64,000 nucleotides of DNA from Ipomoea triloba (taxonomy: Eukaryota; Streptophyta; Magnoliopsida; Solanales; Convolvulaceae): the NCBI RefSeq assembly GCF_003576645.1, contig NC_044924.1, positions 20,793,219-20,857,218 on the forward strand, read 5' to 3'. Below are positions 1 to 11,899 of the stretch, piece after piece. Numbering within the stretch: the stretch's first letter is position 1; the number at the start of each line of letters is the position of its first letter. A model generated the notes under the pieces. That model saw only the letters and a program-made list of their open reading frames with translations. It did no database searches and was not told where the DNA came from. The position numbers were made by a program, and so were the translations under genes.

Positions 1-930
1 GGGAAAAGAGAGAAAAAGGGGAAGTGAAGTGAAGGGGTTCGAAATTCTTAAGAAGTGTCAGTCTAAAACGTTCAAGTGCAAGTGCTCAACTTGGAATATC
101 ATCCTGATATTCAAAGTAGCGAGAAAACACATCTTAGTGTTTCAAGAGAGTTACAAAGCTTAAACTGTTATACATCCAGAAGGTGACCGAAGCTGCTCTA
201 CATTGAAGTTGATTCAACGATAGCTTGTGGTCAGATTGGAGCCTGTTACATTCAACTGTGACAACCAAAAACACCTTGCTTTGGATTAAGCAAGAGAGGT
301 GGAGTAACCTGGCAGCTGTCCGAGTGAAAGAAACCTGAGGCTTGACGCAGGCTTGGTGATCAAAGGTCAAGTGCTCGAGAGGTGGAGTAGCTGGAAGCGG
401 GGAGAAAGACCTTGGAGAGGCGGAGTAACCTGGGAGCTGTCTTGTGAAGATCCTGAGGCTTGACGCGGGCTTGGTGATCAAAGGTCAAGTGCTCGAGAGG
501 TGGAGTAACAAGAAGCGGGGCGAAAAACCTGAGGCTTGAGGCGGGCTTCGTGATCAAAGCTCAAGCGCTCGATATTGTACTAAAAAGGGAAGTTTTTAGT
601 GCAATCCTTCCAGGGAGTTTCTGGAAGAAGAGTGGACGTAGGCGGGTTGGCCGAACCACTTAAAAATCTCTCTTGCATTTACTTACTGTTTTTATCTCTC
701 GCTAACCTCTCGATTGCACTGCATATAAACACACTTCTCGAACTAACTCAAACTCGTGCTAACTAAAAGGGGATAACATTTCCGCTGCGCATAAAACTTT
801 GTCTTCACCTCGTGAGGTATCGAACCTAAACATCCTAAGTTCAATACACACGAGAGGTTGAAAAGATTTGCAAAATCTTATACAAGTCTATTCACCCCCC
901 CCCTCTAGACTTGTACCCCATCCCCTTGGG
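1..930. repeat. LTR-like remnant, probably Ty1/copia
   Basis: Non-coding stretch with three imperfect direct repeats (about 290-560) built around GAGGTGGAGTAAC and a GGCTTGGTGATCAAAGGTCA-like phrase. Then come an AGAGTGGACGTAGGCGGGTT phrase with CCGAACCACTTAAAAATCTC, and a C-rich stretch near 894-905 followed by CTCTAGACTTGTACCCCATC. This phrase order resembles the R/U5 side of plant copia LTRs of the SIRE type. No internal copia ORF follows, so it may be a solo or truncated LTR. The left end lies outside the window. The family call is from memory of typical sequence. Confidence 0.45.
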
Positions 931-964
931 ACCAACAGTTAGATGTGTAAGCTTCCGCAATATA

Positions 965-1318
965 TTATTGGGATTTTGTATCAAATTTAAGGTTTGAAAA
1001 TTGGGGTGTTACAACGACAATTCTAACATTCTCCCACACTAGGCCTTGGATATCCTCTATTTGGTCAGAGTTTAGCTGAGGTCGGATAGTATCCACAAGT
1101 GAGCTATCTAAGGGAGAATACAAGGCCCTGCGCCACTTCCTTTTAAGACCAACGGTCAACTCAGGAGAAGGGGGATCGTAATCTACGGTGACATGCTCGA
1201 AAGGAGAGGAAGACAGAGAGGAAGTGTCCTCAGTGTCATCATCATGAGTCGATGCTTCCTCACTATCGTAGGAGGAAGATTCATCATCAGAAGACCCAGT
1301 GTATGAATCTACGTCCAT
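965..1318 (-). CDS. Hypothetical acidic ORF, not recognised
   Basis: An open frame of 117 codons. The first ~45 residues are mostly Ser, Asp and Glu (SSDDESSSYDSEEAS), followed by a less biased part with basic KRKWRR near residue 60. No known domain is seen. It lies between an LTR-like remnant and a gypsy gag on the opposite strand, so it may be part of the gypsy leader or a chance ORF. No promoter or intron signals are evident. Treat as doubtful. Confidence 0.2.
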   Translation of the reverse strand: MDVDSYTGSSDDESSSYDSEEASTHDDDTEDTSSLSSSPFEHVTVDYDPPSPELTVGLKRKWRRALYSPLDSSLVDTIRPQLNSDQIEDIQGLVWENVRIVVVTPQFSNLKFDTKSQ

Positions 1319-1658
1319 AATAAAATGACTAACCTAGTTAGTAAGCACGATCACCAACCTGCCAAGTACAACAAAAGAAAACCCTCCTCCTTCTTTTGTA
1401 ATCATTCATCCTACCGATTGTATTGCAGTCCTACTTCCAATAACTCTGGTAAGTTCAATTTTTTTTTCTTTTGTTGTCCTCCTCCTCCTTCTTTTGGTGT
1501 TCACCTCTTAAGGCCAGATTCTACCGCCACCGCCCCCTCTGGAGGAAGAAGTGCAATCTCCGAGGCAAAACAGAACTCAACGATAGGAAGGTGGACCTCA
1601 ACCAGTTTCCAGATCTGTTCGAGAATGACCGGCGACTTCTAGATCTATCCGAGATTGG

Positions 1659-2575
1659 TTGGGGGTGCAAGGATCCTCCAATAGAGGTCCCCGTCCCCAA
1701 GCAGGCAAGGCAGTAACCAAACGACCATCCGGAGAAAGGATGGGCGAATCTGGTGGATTGGCTCCACGTCACTCCACTAGACACATAACACCACAAGAAG
1801 ACCTGGTTGAAAGGCTCCAAAGGCAGATAGACGACTTGGAGAAGAAAGTAAAAGCAAGAGAACACTCACCAGAACCTGAAGTAAGAATGGCTGCTCCATT
1901 CTCTGCCGACATAATGGAAGTTCCTCTTCCAAAAGACTTTCGACTACCCACAATCAAGGCCTACACTAGCACTTCTGACCCGCGTACCCATATGACAAGA
2001 TGCAAGGCAGCCATGGTAATGATTGGGGCAAGCGATGCCATCATGTACAGAGCGTTCTTGTCCACTTTGGACGGAACGGCTCAAGATTGGTTTAACACAA
2101 TCCCGGACGGATCAATTCAAACTTTTGCAGAGCTATCCAAGAGTTTCTTGTCCTATTTCTCAGGAAGTATACAACATAAGAAACCATTCTCGCATCTCGG
2201 CGGGGTAAAGCAGGATAAGGGGGAAAGCCTGCGAGACTTCTTAAGCAAATGGAAAAAAGAAGTCAACAACGTATATGACTTCGATTCGAAGGCAGCGATT
2301 TCCACAAACAAATGAACGCCCACCACCCACGCTCTTATGAAGAACTTATGAGAACGGCTAACCGGTACGCAGACGCAGAGGAGCAGCACAAGAGAAAGAA
2401 GGATGAGGAGGAAGGACGAAAGAGTGGGCGACCTGATAAAGCTGGGCCGCCCAGCCAGGCACCACGACCAAACCAACCACCCTCAAAGAAGGGAAGAGAT
2501 GACCGACCTCGCCTCATCCCGTTACGACATCTAACACCGCTAACTCACCCAGTTAGCGTAATCCTAAATCAAACT
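1659..2575 (+). pseudogene. Ty3/gypsy gag remnant
   Basis: Frame 1659-2312 has the plant Ty3/gypsy gag pattern: DFRLPTIKAYTSTSDPRTH, then MIGASDAIMYRAFLSTLDGT, AQDWFNTIPDGSI, and ESLRDFLSKWKKEV. A stop at 2313 and a jump to the next frame ([20 protein letters not shown], 2324-2384) show that about 30 residues of the usual gag have been deleted. The basic Pro/Lys-rich tail continues to about 2550 and then runs into unrelated sequence and a microsatellite. No protease, RT or integrase follows on this strand. The residues resemble Tat/Retand-type gag; the lineage is inferred. It is a dead fragment. Confidence 0.75.
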
Positions 2576-2675
2576 GAAGACATGGGGACCGTGCAATTTC
2601 CGCAGGAGTGTATGAAAGTCTCCCCAAATGCGGATCAATCCAAATATTGCATGAAAGTCTCCCCAAATATTTGTA

Positions 2676-3050
<375 letters not shown>

Positions 3051-3513
3051 CCAATGCGATAACTTTATATTAAACACAATTACCAAGAAAGGAATGAAAA
3101 ATGATAAAGGCGAAAACATGTTTTAATACATAGAAAAGGAAGATAAAAAATATTAAAAATAAAATTAATAAAATAATAATATATTATTTAGATATTTAAA
3201 TGTCTATTTTCATAATTAATTTTTTATTTAAACATACTGACTTGTTTTATAGTATACAAAATATTAATTTTTTTTTGAAAATCTAAATCAAAACAAAAAA
3301 TTTTACGTATTACACAAATATTTGTAGTATGTTTATGTATTATATACGATTTGTTTTCTTTACGTGAAAATTAAATTTTAAATAATTTTTAATTAATTTT
3401 TATGTAACTTTCATATATTTATCCTTAAAGTAACTCTTTGTGCATTTAGAATATGAGATTTTCAAAACATCCACTAATATATCAAAAATATTGTCCACAA
3501 ATAATATGTTCAT
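3051..3513. other. AT-rich spacer, no feature seen
   Basis: A/T-rich non-coding DNA between the microsatellite and the 5' end of the LINE. No ORF, RNA gene or repeat was recognised. The last bases before the LINE (3514-3527) are the LINE target-site duplication. Confidence 0.6.
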
Positions 3514-3620
3514 TGAATTAATTAATCTGATGGTAGTAGGAATAAAAAAAGCTCTCAACGACTCTAGGGTTTTTTGGTTTTTTCTTTGGTAAGTTTCCCA
3601 CGCTGGATCTGGGCGCTGCG

Positions 3621-5083
3621 ATGGAAGTTGAGGAGACGCCTCCGCCACCCACCGGCGGAGGGATGGCTGAGGGTGTCGACGGTGGTGCTAGGACGGTGAA
3701 ACGCTTCAAGCATCTCAAACGATCCTTTGTGGAAGTTACGACTGATTCCCCAAACCTTGAAGATGATACCCCGGCACGGGTGGAAGAATCCAACTGGTTC
3801 GATGAGGAAATTACAGTCGATTCTGACAAGGAAGATGATCCTAGTGAAGGTGATTGTGGTATTCCAACTGTTAAATTCTCTAAGCAATTTAGAGAGGAGC
3901 TCATTAAGCCATGGAAGAATGCTCTCTTAGTTAAGTATTTGGGGAAATCGGTGGCTTTCTCACTATTTCAACAATGCATGCTGTGTCTATGGAATCCACA
4001 AGGTGGGGTTGAGTTCGTGGACTTGGGTTGGGGATGGTTTGTTATCAAGTTCCAACTCCAGGTTGATTGTCTTCATGTGCTGTTGGATGGTCCTTGGAAG
4101 CTGTTTGATCAGTACGTGGTCGCTCATAGGTGAAGCCTAAATTCGATCCCTCGTAAGCAAAAATCGAGCGGATAGCAGTCTGGGTTCGTATACCTCGCAT
4201 CCGATGGAATACTACAGAGAAGATGCGATCAAAACGATCTTGATGAAGGTGGGAACACCTCTGAAACTGGATATGCCTACTGTGGGAGTTGCACGGGGGA
4301 GATTCGTGAGGGCTGCGGTTGAGATTGATATAACTAAACCTGTGGTCGCAGTAGTGATGGTCGATGACTTCCTCTAGAAGATCGAGTTTTGAAGGGCCTC
4401 CGAAAACTCAGCAGGAGGGAGGTTTACATGATAGTATGCATGTGGAAGAAGTCCAAGCGCCTGCTCCCATTCCTAAACACGGTGCTTGGATGATTGTAAA
4501 TCACAAGTCGAAACGAATGGCTCATGCGTCAGCCAATTCTAAAGCTAAGCAAAAGGGGGAAGGGAAGCCTAACTCTCAGAACCTGCCTACGGATCGGTCC
4601 AAGGCCAGCTCTGGAGTGGTAGTGGGGGGTGCTGGGGTTATCCCTCATACTCCCAAGCAATATACACAGTCCATGCACGTCCAAGATGAACCACCAGGTA
4701 TGTGCAACCAGACAACTTCTATCCCTATAGATAATGCTTTTGGCTTCTTGCAGGACTTGGAAGATTTAACAGAGACTCCGGTGTTGTTGGAAAAGGTGCT
4801 TTGGAATAAACCTGTGCCTAATGCAAAAAATCCAAAGAAGTCCAGTAAAGGCAAAAAACAAGCCTCCAAGGCGCCGGAGACGAATCACTACCGAACGGGT
4901 TTACTCAACAAGGGTGGCACTGTTTATCCCCCGAGCCAGCCCTTCAACTTTGGTAATGTTCCCAGTTCTATTGTTGGTGCTAATGGGGACTCTTCTTCAA
5001 AGAGTTCCTCCCAGGTTGGGAGTCAGGTGACGCTTAAGGAAGGCAGTAATAATTCTTCCTTGGTTCGCAATGTGTCTCAATGA
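3621..5083 (+). pseudogene. LINE ORF1 (DUF4283-type nucleic-acid-binding protein)
   Basis: Starts at ATG 3621 (MEVEETPPPPTGGG). After an acidic N-terminus comes the DUF4283-like region of plant L1 ORF1 proteins: FSKQFREELIKPWKNALLVK, WFVIKFQLQVDCLHVLLDGPWK and, after a stop near 4131, AVWVRIP and KVGTPLKLDMPTVGVARGRF. The remaining frame (4364-5083) is a Ser/Lys-rich tail with KHGAWMIVNHKSKRM. The usual CX2C zinc knuckle is not evident. The frame is broken at about 4131 and again before 4364. In family members ORF1 binds element RNA. Its end overlaps the endonuclease start by 4 bases. Confidence 0.75.
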
Positions 5084-5706
5084 TTATTATCACTTGGAAT
5101 TGCAGGGGTGTGGGGAATCGTAAAACAGTGAACCACGCTAATCTCTTGATGTGTGACAAAGAGGTGGGGGCTTTTTGCTTCCTAGAAACTAAAACCAAAG
5201 ATGTTGGTAAAATAAAAAAGATTACAGAAAAGCATTGTTTTGATAAAGCCTTTGTGGTGGATCCGTTAGGGTTTGGTCACTAGACATACTTCTAGAGGTC
5301 TAGTATTTTTTACTTCAAGGTCACTAGACATACTTCTCAAGTGATTCATGGTGTCGTGAGAGGGTTGGGTACGATGGCTACCCGAGTCTCTTTTGCATAT
5401 ATTAGGCCAAATTTGTTGGCCAAAGAAATGTTCTGGAATGATTACAAAGATTACGCTAATGGTAATAGCGGCCCCTGGATTATGATGGGGGATTTTAATG
5501 ATATTGTCGATGATAGTGAACAATGGGGTAGTTCTGCGGTTAATATGAGTTGTTGTACAAGATTTGTGAATAACTTCAATGATTGTGGTCTCCTTTATAT
5601 GGGCACCATGGGGGTTAGGTATTCCTGGTTCAGACAAGAAGGAGGTCGGACAAAGCTTTGTAGAAAACTTGATCGGGTGCTCTGGAATCTTGATACTCGA
5701 GCTAAT
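5080..5706 (+). pseudogene. LINE endonuclease domain (5' part of ORF2), truncated
   Basis: Opens with MIIITWNCRGVGN, the catalytic Asn motif of APE-type endonucleases, and FLETKTKD supplies the conserved Glu. A stop at 5281 and a frame change follow. The later part has VSFAYIRPN, WIMMGDFNDIVDDSEQWGSS and KLDRVLWN, the usual C-terminal block. The text around the frame break contains a short direct duplication (GGTCACTAGACATACTTCT at about 5275 and 5321). The ORF ends at 5706, where an Athila LTR begins. This domain nicks target DNA in L1 retrotransposition; here it is broken. Confidence 0.8.
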
Positions 5707-6902
5707 TGAAGGAAGTAGTTTATGGTGAGGTGGAAGAGTGGTATAAAACGAAGAGTCTAAACTCCCCAAGTGTCGGTCTCACGAGGATGAAAAATTGGAG
5801 AGATTAAGCATCCTATCTTTCATTGCCTAGGTAACAAAAAGGAAAAGCAAACGAAAGGGAAACATGGTTTCATGGGTGTAAACTTTGTTAAACTGAGTTA
5901 ATCAAAAAGGGAAAGGACGGATGGGGCTAGGACTTGTCAGAGCTTGCATTATTTTGCTAAAGAAAGGCTTGGTTTACACATTGATCTTGCTAAAGGGACT
6001 CAGTTCACACTCTTGAGTGGCGTCACACTCAAGTTCCCAATCCTTAGTCGGTTGGGGAATTTCATCAAACACCTTGCCTACGAGTTCCCTCCGGGCCTCA
6101 TCCTTCCGGAGTGAGGGCGGGAGATGTGAGCATTGGGCTCTCACCTGTTTGCGATATCTCGCCAAATGGGTGATCTTAGACTCTTGAAGGGATCAAGGCC
6201 TTCGATCCAACAAGATCGATCACAAACATACACACGATTTCAGCAAATGGAAGGAAATCAAGTCTCATATGAACATCTTAAATCATGAATGCAAAACTCT
6301 TTCCATCCTAGCCCTACCCTAGAATCTAGCCACTCATGGGCTTCACAAACATCATATACTATTCAAGATCAAGATTCAATAACAATAACAATAGAAAATG
6401 CAAATGAAATCAAAGAAAGAAGGGATTCAACAAAGGGATTTGAAAAGCAATCACAATTAATAAGGATAGAGTGTACCAAAAATGAGAGCAAGCAATCTCA
6501 ATCCAATCCCTTTACTTTCTTCCCAAGCCTCCTTTTCTCTCTAAGAGTTCTAACCGAAACCCTAATCTAAAAATTGGAATTTATCCACACGTGCTACACG
6601 CGTGGTGTTGGTGTGGACAGGGGAAATTCCCTTGTCTTTGTTGCTTCCGCTGATTCGGGCTTGGTCTTTGGTTGCGCCAAGGACTAGTTCGTTCCTCTTT
6701 CATTATGTATGTCGTTCCTTGGTTATTCAAGTAAAGATTCCAAACCTGTCAAAATCCTTTAAAACATACTACACAAAGTACTTTTGTACTTGTTAGCATA
6801 ATAACGTAAAAATACCACCACACATTAAGTTCTTTAAAGCATTTACTTGTCATTAACCTCTCATAATTGGTCCAAAAAGTTAGGTACTTTTGCCATCTAT
6901 CA
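5707..6902 (-). repeat. 3' LTR of the Athila-type element
   Basis: About 1.2 kb, similar along its length to the two solo LTRs at 9544-10820 and 14926-16246, which fix its ends: TGAAGG at the low edge and CTATCA at the high edge on the plus strand (TGATAG...CTTCA in the element's sense). Shared phrases are AAAACGAAGAGT near one end, GAGTGGCGTCACACTCAA, and GTACTTTTGCCATCTATC at the other. It abuts the LINE endonuclease with no spacer. A small ORF on the minus strand (5974-6165) is part of the LTR, not a gene. Confidence 0.75.
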
Positions 6903-7023
6903 AAGTTTCCACACTTTAGTTTGCTCGTCCTCGAGCAATTTCTTGGTCAAGCCCTTCTCATTTAGATGCCATAAGTATCTATGCTACTCAAACAACCGAT
7001 TGGTCGAGAATGTTTCGAATACA
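6903..7023 (-). other. Athila non-coding tail, part 1
   Basis: Short piece between the LTR and the CACTA insertion. It includes TTTCCACACTTTAG and GCTCGTCCTCGAGCAA, a phrase commonly seen next to Athila LTRs. It resumes at 13765 beyond the CACTA element. Confidence 0.55.
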
Positions 7024-8320
7024 CACTACTACACAAACGGCTTTTAACGTCGGCTAAATGGACCCTTTAACGTTGGCTAAAATCCGACGTTGATCTGGCC
7101 GACGTTGTAAGGGTACACATACAACATAGGCTAAATGTTAGCCGACGTTGTAAGGTACACATACAACGTCGGCTAAATGTTAACTGACGTTGTAAGGTAC
7201 ACATACAACGTCGGCTATTTACAAATAGCCGACGTTGTAGGTAACTTAAAAACAAATAAAATACCCTACAACGTCGGCTATTTACAAATAGCCGACGTTG
7301 TAGGTAACTTAAAAACAAATAAAATACCCTACAACGTCGGCTATTTACAAATAGCCGACGTTGTAGCTAATTTGAAAACTACTAAAATACCCTACAACGT
7401 CGGCTATTTACAAATAGCTGACGTTGTAGGTAACTTAAAAACAAATAAAATACCCTACAACGTCGGTTATTTACAAATAGCCGACGTTGTAGGTAATTTG
7501 AAAACTACTAAAATACCCTACAACGTCGGCTATTTACAAATAGCCGACGTTGTAGGTAACTTAAAAACAAATAAAATACCCTACAACGTCGGCTATTTAC
7601 AAATAGCGGACGTTGTAGGTAATTTGAAAGCTACTAAAATACCCTACAACGTCGGCTCTTTACAAATAGCCGACGTTGTAGGTAATTTGAAAACTACTAA
7701 AATACCCTACAACGTCGGCTCTTTACAAATAGCGGACGTTGTAGGTAATTTAAAAACTACTAAAATAACCTACAAAGTCGGCTCTTTACAAATAGCCGAC
7801 GTTGTAGGTAATTTAAAAACAAAAAAATTACCCTACAACGTCGGCTAATAAGACTAGCCGACGTTGTAGGGTATTTTATTAGTTTTTTAATTACCGACAA
7901 CGTCGGCTATTTGTAAATAGCCGACGTTGTAGGTAATTTGAAAACTACTAAAATGCCCTACAACGTCGGCTCTTTACAAATAGCCGACATTGTAGGTAAT
8001 TTGAAAACTACTAAAATGCCCTACAACGTCGGCTCTTTACAAATAGCCGACATTGTAGGTAATTTGAAAACTACTAAAATGCCCTACAACGTCGGCTCTT
8101 TACAAATAGCCGACATTGTAGGTAATTTGAAAACTACTAAAATGCCCTACAACGTCGGCTCTTTACAAATAGCCGACATTGTAGGTAATTTGAAAACTAC
8201 TAAAATGCCCTACAACGTCGGCTCTTTACAAATAGCCGACGTTGTAGGTAATTTAAAAACAAAAAAATTACCCTACAACGTCGGCTAATAAGACTAGCCG
8301 ACGTTGTAGGGTAATTTTTT
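7024..8320. repeat. CACTA left subterminal array of palindromic ~66-bp units
   Basis: About 17 units. Each has the core CTACAACGTCGGCTATTT, a short loop, and AAATAGCCGACGTTGTAG, a hairpin of about 16-bp stem, then a spacer GGTAATTTGAAAACTACTAAAATACC or GGTAACTTAAAAACAAATAAAATACC. The 66-bp period is a multiple of three, so two long ORFs with 22-residue repeats result (7177-7848 and 7938-8288). Two orders are visible: units with TATTT loops first, units with TCTTT loops later. A variant unit at 7843-7925 with reversed spacer breaks the array. Confidence 0.9.
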
Positions 8321-8791
8321 TTAATATTCATTTTATTTTTCTATTTACACCCAAAACCTGCTCAAATATATATAGCTATCACAATCACATTCAAAACCTG
8401 TACAAATGTATAAAATACTTACCAAACAATTAATCCATTTTGGTAGAGAATGGTACCTTTGCTCTTGGATCAATAACTTTATCAACACTACCATTACCAC
8501 AATTTTTGAAAAGAAGAGTGGATTCTAGAGGGCAGGACTCAGGAGATCCGCTTGTTACACTAACTGAAAGCATAAAACAGTAAAGTTCCAATTCAAGTTT
8601 TACAAAAGCTAAATACTTCAATAAGAACTTAACAAATATTTTGGTGCCCCCACCCAAACCCAATTATAACAATTGAAGTCAAGAAGAATAAACCCCAACA
8701 ACATAACACTAACTGTGATGGAGAGAAGAAAGAAGAAGGATAGGAACTGATTACTCTTATCAATTATCCCATGGATATGATGTTCATACAT
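8321..8791 (-). other. CACTA interior, unidentified
   Basis: A 77-codon minus-strand frame (8430-8663) contains GSPESCPLESTLLFKNCGNG and could be another captured exon, but no family was recognised. The rest is non-coding. Confidence 0.3.
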
Positions 8792-9045
8792 CTACTTTAT
8801 ATATTGAGACACCCACTTAAAGCCATCGCCATACCCCATTTTGCGAACAATACTGCACATAAATACCTCTATAGGGTGGACACTAGATCGACTCTGCGAG
8901 GTTCACCTTTCCCTTGCCAGTGGTAATACCAGTCAGGCAAAGGTGGTAACGCAGCTCGTCTTCTGAGGCAGCATAGGGTATGTCTATCTTGTTTCCTAAT
9001 ATGAGGAAGGGAACACTGGCAAGGGCCTCATCAGAGAGTAGTCAC
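8792..9045 (-). pseudogene. SAR1-like: Captured fragment of SAR1 small GTPase
   Basis: The reverse strand reads [40 protein letters not shown] and [11 protein letters not shown], then after a one-base frameshift [29 protein letters not shown] and a stop. This is the C-terminal part of plant SAR1, the GTPase that starts COPII coat assembly at the ER, and includes the NKID guanine-specificity motif. The G1 (P-loop), G2 and G3 parts are absent, so it cannot encode a GTPase. It is on the same strand as the adjacent Maf-like exons, ~40 bp downstream of them, inside the CACTA element. Confidence 0.85.
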
Positions 9046-9084
9046 AGAAATTTGGCTAGAATGTTCATATAGGATCAAAGCATC

Positions 9085-11850
9085 TGAAACCTTACCACTT
9101 CCTTTACATAACGCAATACCAAGGGATGCTCAATTATGAGGCCACCAGCTACATAAAGCACTCTTCCTTCCTCAATCTGATGAAAGACAAAGGTAAAGTT
9201 ACACTAGCTATCATCCATCTAATAATGTCCTAACACTTAAACATTAAAGTCAAGAAATTACTCACCAGTTTATTAATGGCTTCGTCTGGTATTTCATGGA
9301 AATAAATCTGCAATTTGGAAATGCTATTAATAACACTCTTATCTTGTAAAATTATGTACAAGAACCAAAATCCATTAAGGCATTAACAGCAACAGTCATT
9401 TCCACATCCAGATAGATTTTTCACTGATTAACTAGAGTTGGGCCTAACGGTTCTTCATGAGTTATTAGAATTGCAGAATCAAAATCCAGTTTGGATTGGA
9501 CAATGCATCAGTATTAGTGTAGTAGCACTCCAAGGTTGTAACATGACGATGTGTGGTTGTATGGGGTGAGTGTGAGGGTGAAGGTGGTAAAACGAAGAGT
9601 CAAGACTCCCCGAGTGTCGTGTCTCTCAAGGATGGCGAATGGGAACCGAATTTATGTGGCATTTAGGAAGTTGAAAGGTAAGAGTTACAAGAATCAAAGG
9701 GGAAGGTTTGTTCATGGTTGGTTGGGTAAAGGTTTTAAAGGTAAAATAAGATAGAAAATACAAAAGGTAAAGGGAAGGGGTGCATGCCAAAGTTAAGCTA
9801 AAGGATTGATTATCGTAGGTAGCTTGGAATTGGGTTTCGGGATTGATCTAGGGAGTCACGGTCTTTGTATTGAGTGGCGTCACACTCAAACTCTCAATCC
9901 TCATTCGGTTGAGGCATTTCATCGAACACCTAGCCTACCACTCCTCTCGGATCTCATCCTTTCGGATTAAGAGCGGAGATATAGATGAGTTGGGCTCGTG
10001 AGAGGACGCTATCGCGCACTCTCTCACTTCCACTCGGTTTACTACCTATCCCGGCCGGAAATAGAAGCAAATATTGAACAACATCATCCATACAAATATC
10101 AATCATACTCCCACAATACCAAGATCATAAGATAAATTCTAAGCATCAATCCATAGATCAACAAGGGTACACACACCCAACTACTCTACTCTACCATAAT
10201 AAACATAAATAGAAGCAAGGAAAACAAAGTAATAAAGTAAAGATTCAAACTTTATATTAAAGGAAGAGAAATTATACCAAAAGAAGCTTGAATCTACATA
10301 ATCTTCATTTTCAAATCCTAAGCTAAATCTATTCTAAGGAGTGTTTTCCTCCCCAAAGGGGAAGAATTTGGAAAGAGAAATCAGATCTAAAGCTATTGGG
10401 GGCTGCTGGAAACTGATCTAAAAGACCTATAAAGGGCATATATATAGCCCCCAAAATCTCGCCCTAATAATTTCTGCCGCGTCCACGAGGCTCACACGCG
10501 TTTGAGCGTGCGTGGTGAAGTTTGCTTCTTCTGTCTTCTTCTATGTTGTAGCTCTCGTCGATACGGTTCCATAGCCACCTGTCTCGCCTCATTTGGACAT
10601 TCCTAGCTCCGGTTAGGACTGTTTTACTGAAGTGTCGCCGGAATGCCCTGCGAAGTGCAAGAATTGTGCAAATTATATAAAAACACACAAGATTAGTCCC
10701 TGGACCTATATGCAATGAAATTACCCTATCTTAGCATGTTTCTAGGCCTAATGGACATCTATTATAGCATATTTTACACCTAAATGACCCCTAAAATATG
10801 GCTACTTTTGGCACTTATCCTAACATTAAAAGGAAAAAATAATAATAATAATAAGACAGTCTACTTTCCTTATGTTGTACACTATGTTGGATAGCAAATT
10901 TTGGATCAATTTGGTGGATTTCATATCCATTAGATAAATATGTTGTGTGTGTTCAAATGTGGAAGCCCAATCACAAATATAAGGACAAGTTCAGATAATT
11001 TTAAAAAATCATTTAGAAGCAGATTGTACCTCTACTTTGTCCCATTCTCCTTTTCTAACACCAGTTTTCAAGTTTGAAACAATAACAGAGCTAACTGTAG
11101 ATGCATGCCCATTTGAGTAATCTGCAGATTCAAAAGTTGAGAACACCTATATTGTGAAACTAATTGGAGAAGGGATTCGAATAAAACAATGACCAGACCT
11201 TTCATGAACTGCCTTGCTTCTTCTTTACCAGATGGTTTCTCCCTCACCATACCTTCATAGACCACCACCTCCAATCATTTCAATTTAGCAGTAAGATAAA
11301 CAAAGAAAAGTTTTGCTTCATTAAGGGAATGAGAAGGAACTACTTTAAAACACTCCAGAAATACCCCATCACCACACGTCTACTTATGCTTTAAGATATA
11401 ATATTTTTAAGCCATCAAGGAACATTATAAAAATTTGCTTGCAATTCTTCTTATGTATTCGATTGAATTACTTATTGAGAAAAACAAGATCCTGTTGAGA
11501 AGCAGATAAAAAACTGACACAAGCTAAGGAGTAAGGACATGACCAACTGCTCGCTAAGACCTTGCAATTCAGAGTCATGACTTGACACTACATTTCTTGT
11601 TTTACAGAGTTACTTAAAAGAACTCTCAAAATGAGTCTGGCAACATGCTTCCCAACAATAAAAACTATAAAACCAGCAGCAGACTAGATCCATCACCATA
11701 TAAACTAGAAGGGGAAAAAAAAGAATTTGAAGAACATACTGTGTCTGCTGAAACAAGAAGTGTTGGGATGGCATCATTCTCTTGAGTTTCGCCATTTTGA
11801 AGTTTTGATATGATGGCATCTGCCTGAGATGCAATGATAGCATTTTAATT
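9085..11850 (-). pseudogene. Captured exons of a Maf-like nucleotide pyrophosphatase
   Basis: Exon-sized blocks in the order expected for a Maf/HAM1-like gene on the minus strand: ADAIISKLQNGE...TLLVSADTV (about 11740-11850), VVYEGMVREKPSGKEEARQF (11210-11275), TVSSVIVSNLKTGVRKGEWD (11035-11100), IYFHEIPDEAINKL (about 9265-9310) and EEGRVLYVAGGLIIEHPLVL (9085-9175). Maf proteins hydrolyse non-canonical nucleotides. Introns are kept, so this is genomic capture rather than a retrocopy. The N-terminal exon and the last residues (the usual TTDSVMGLPK) are missing. A solo LTR (9544-10820) lies in what was an intron. The frame runs into unrelated sequence at several exon ends. Confidence 0.8.
9544..10820 (-). 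mobile_element. Solo LTR of the Athila-type family inside the CACTA element
   Basis: A 1277-bp copy of the LTR at 5707-6902, same orientation. It is bounded by a perfect 5-bp target duplication, TAACA, at 9539-9543 and 10821-10825. Plus-strand ends are TGACGATG and GGCACTTATCC (expected ATCA, so one terminal base is changed). No internal retroelement sequence is present, so it is a solo LTR left by recombination. It splits an intron of the captured Maf-like fragment. Confidence 0.85.
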
Positions 11851-11899
11851 GAAATTCCAGAAAGAATTTACAGCTGAACTCAATCAAGCAGACACAGGA

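Noticed and set aside
7177..8288. Long ORFs with a perfect 22-residue repeat, resembling a repeat protein
   Set aside because: They follow from a 66-bp non-coding CACTA subterminal palindrome array; the same period appears in other frames and no start context or domain supports translation.
7177..8320. CRISPR-like regular palindromic repeats with spacers
   Set aside because: Spacers are near-identical, not unique, and the array lies within CACTA termini in a plant nuclear sequence.
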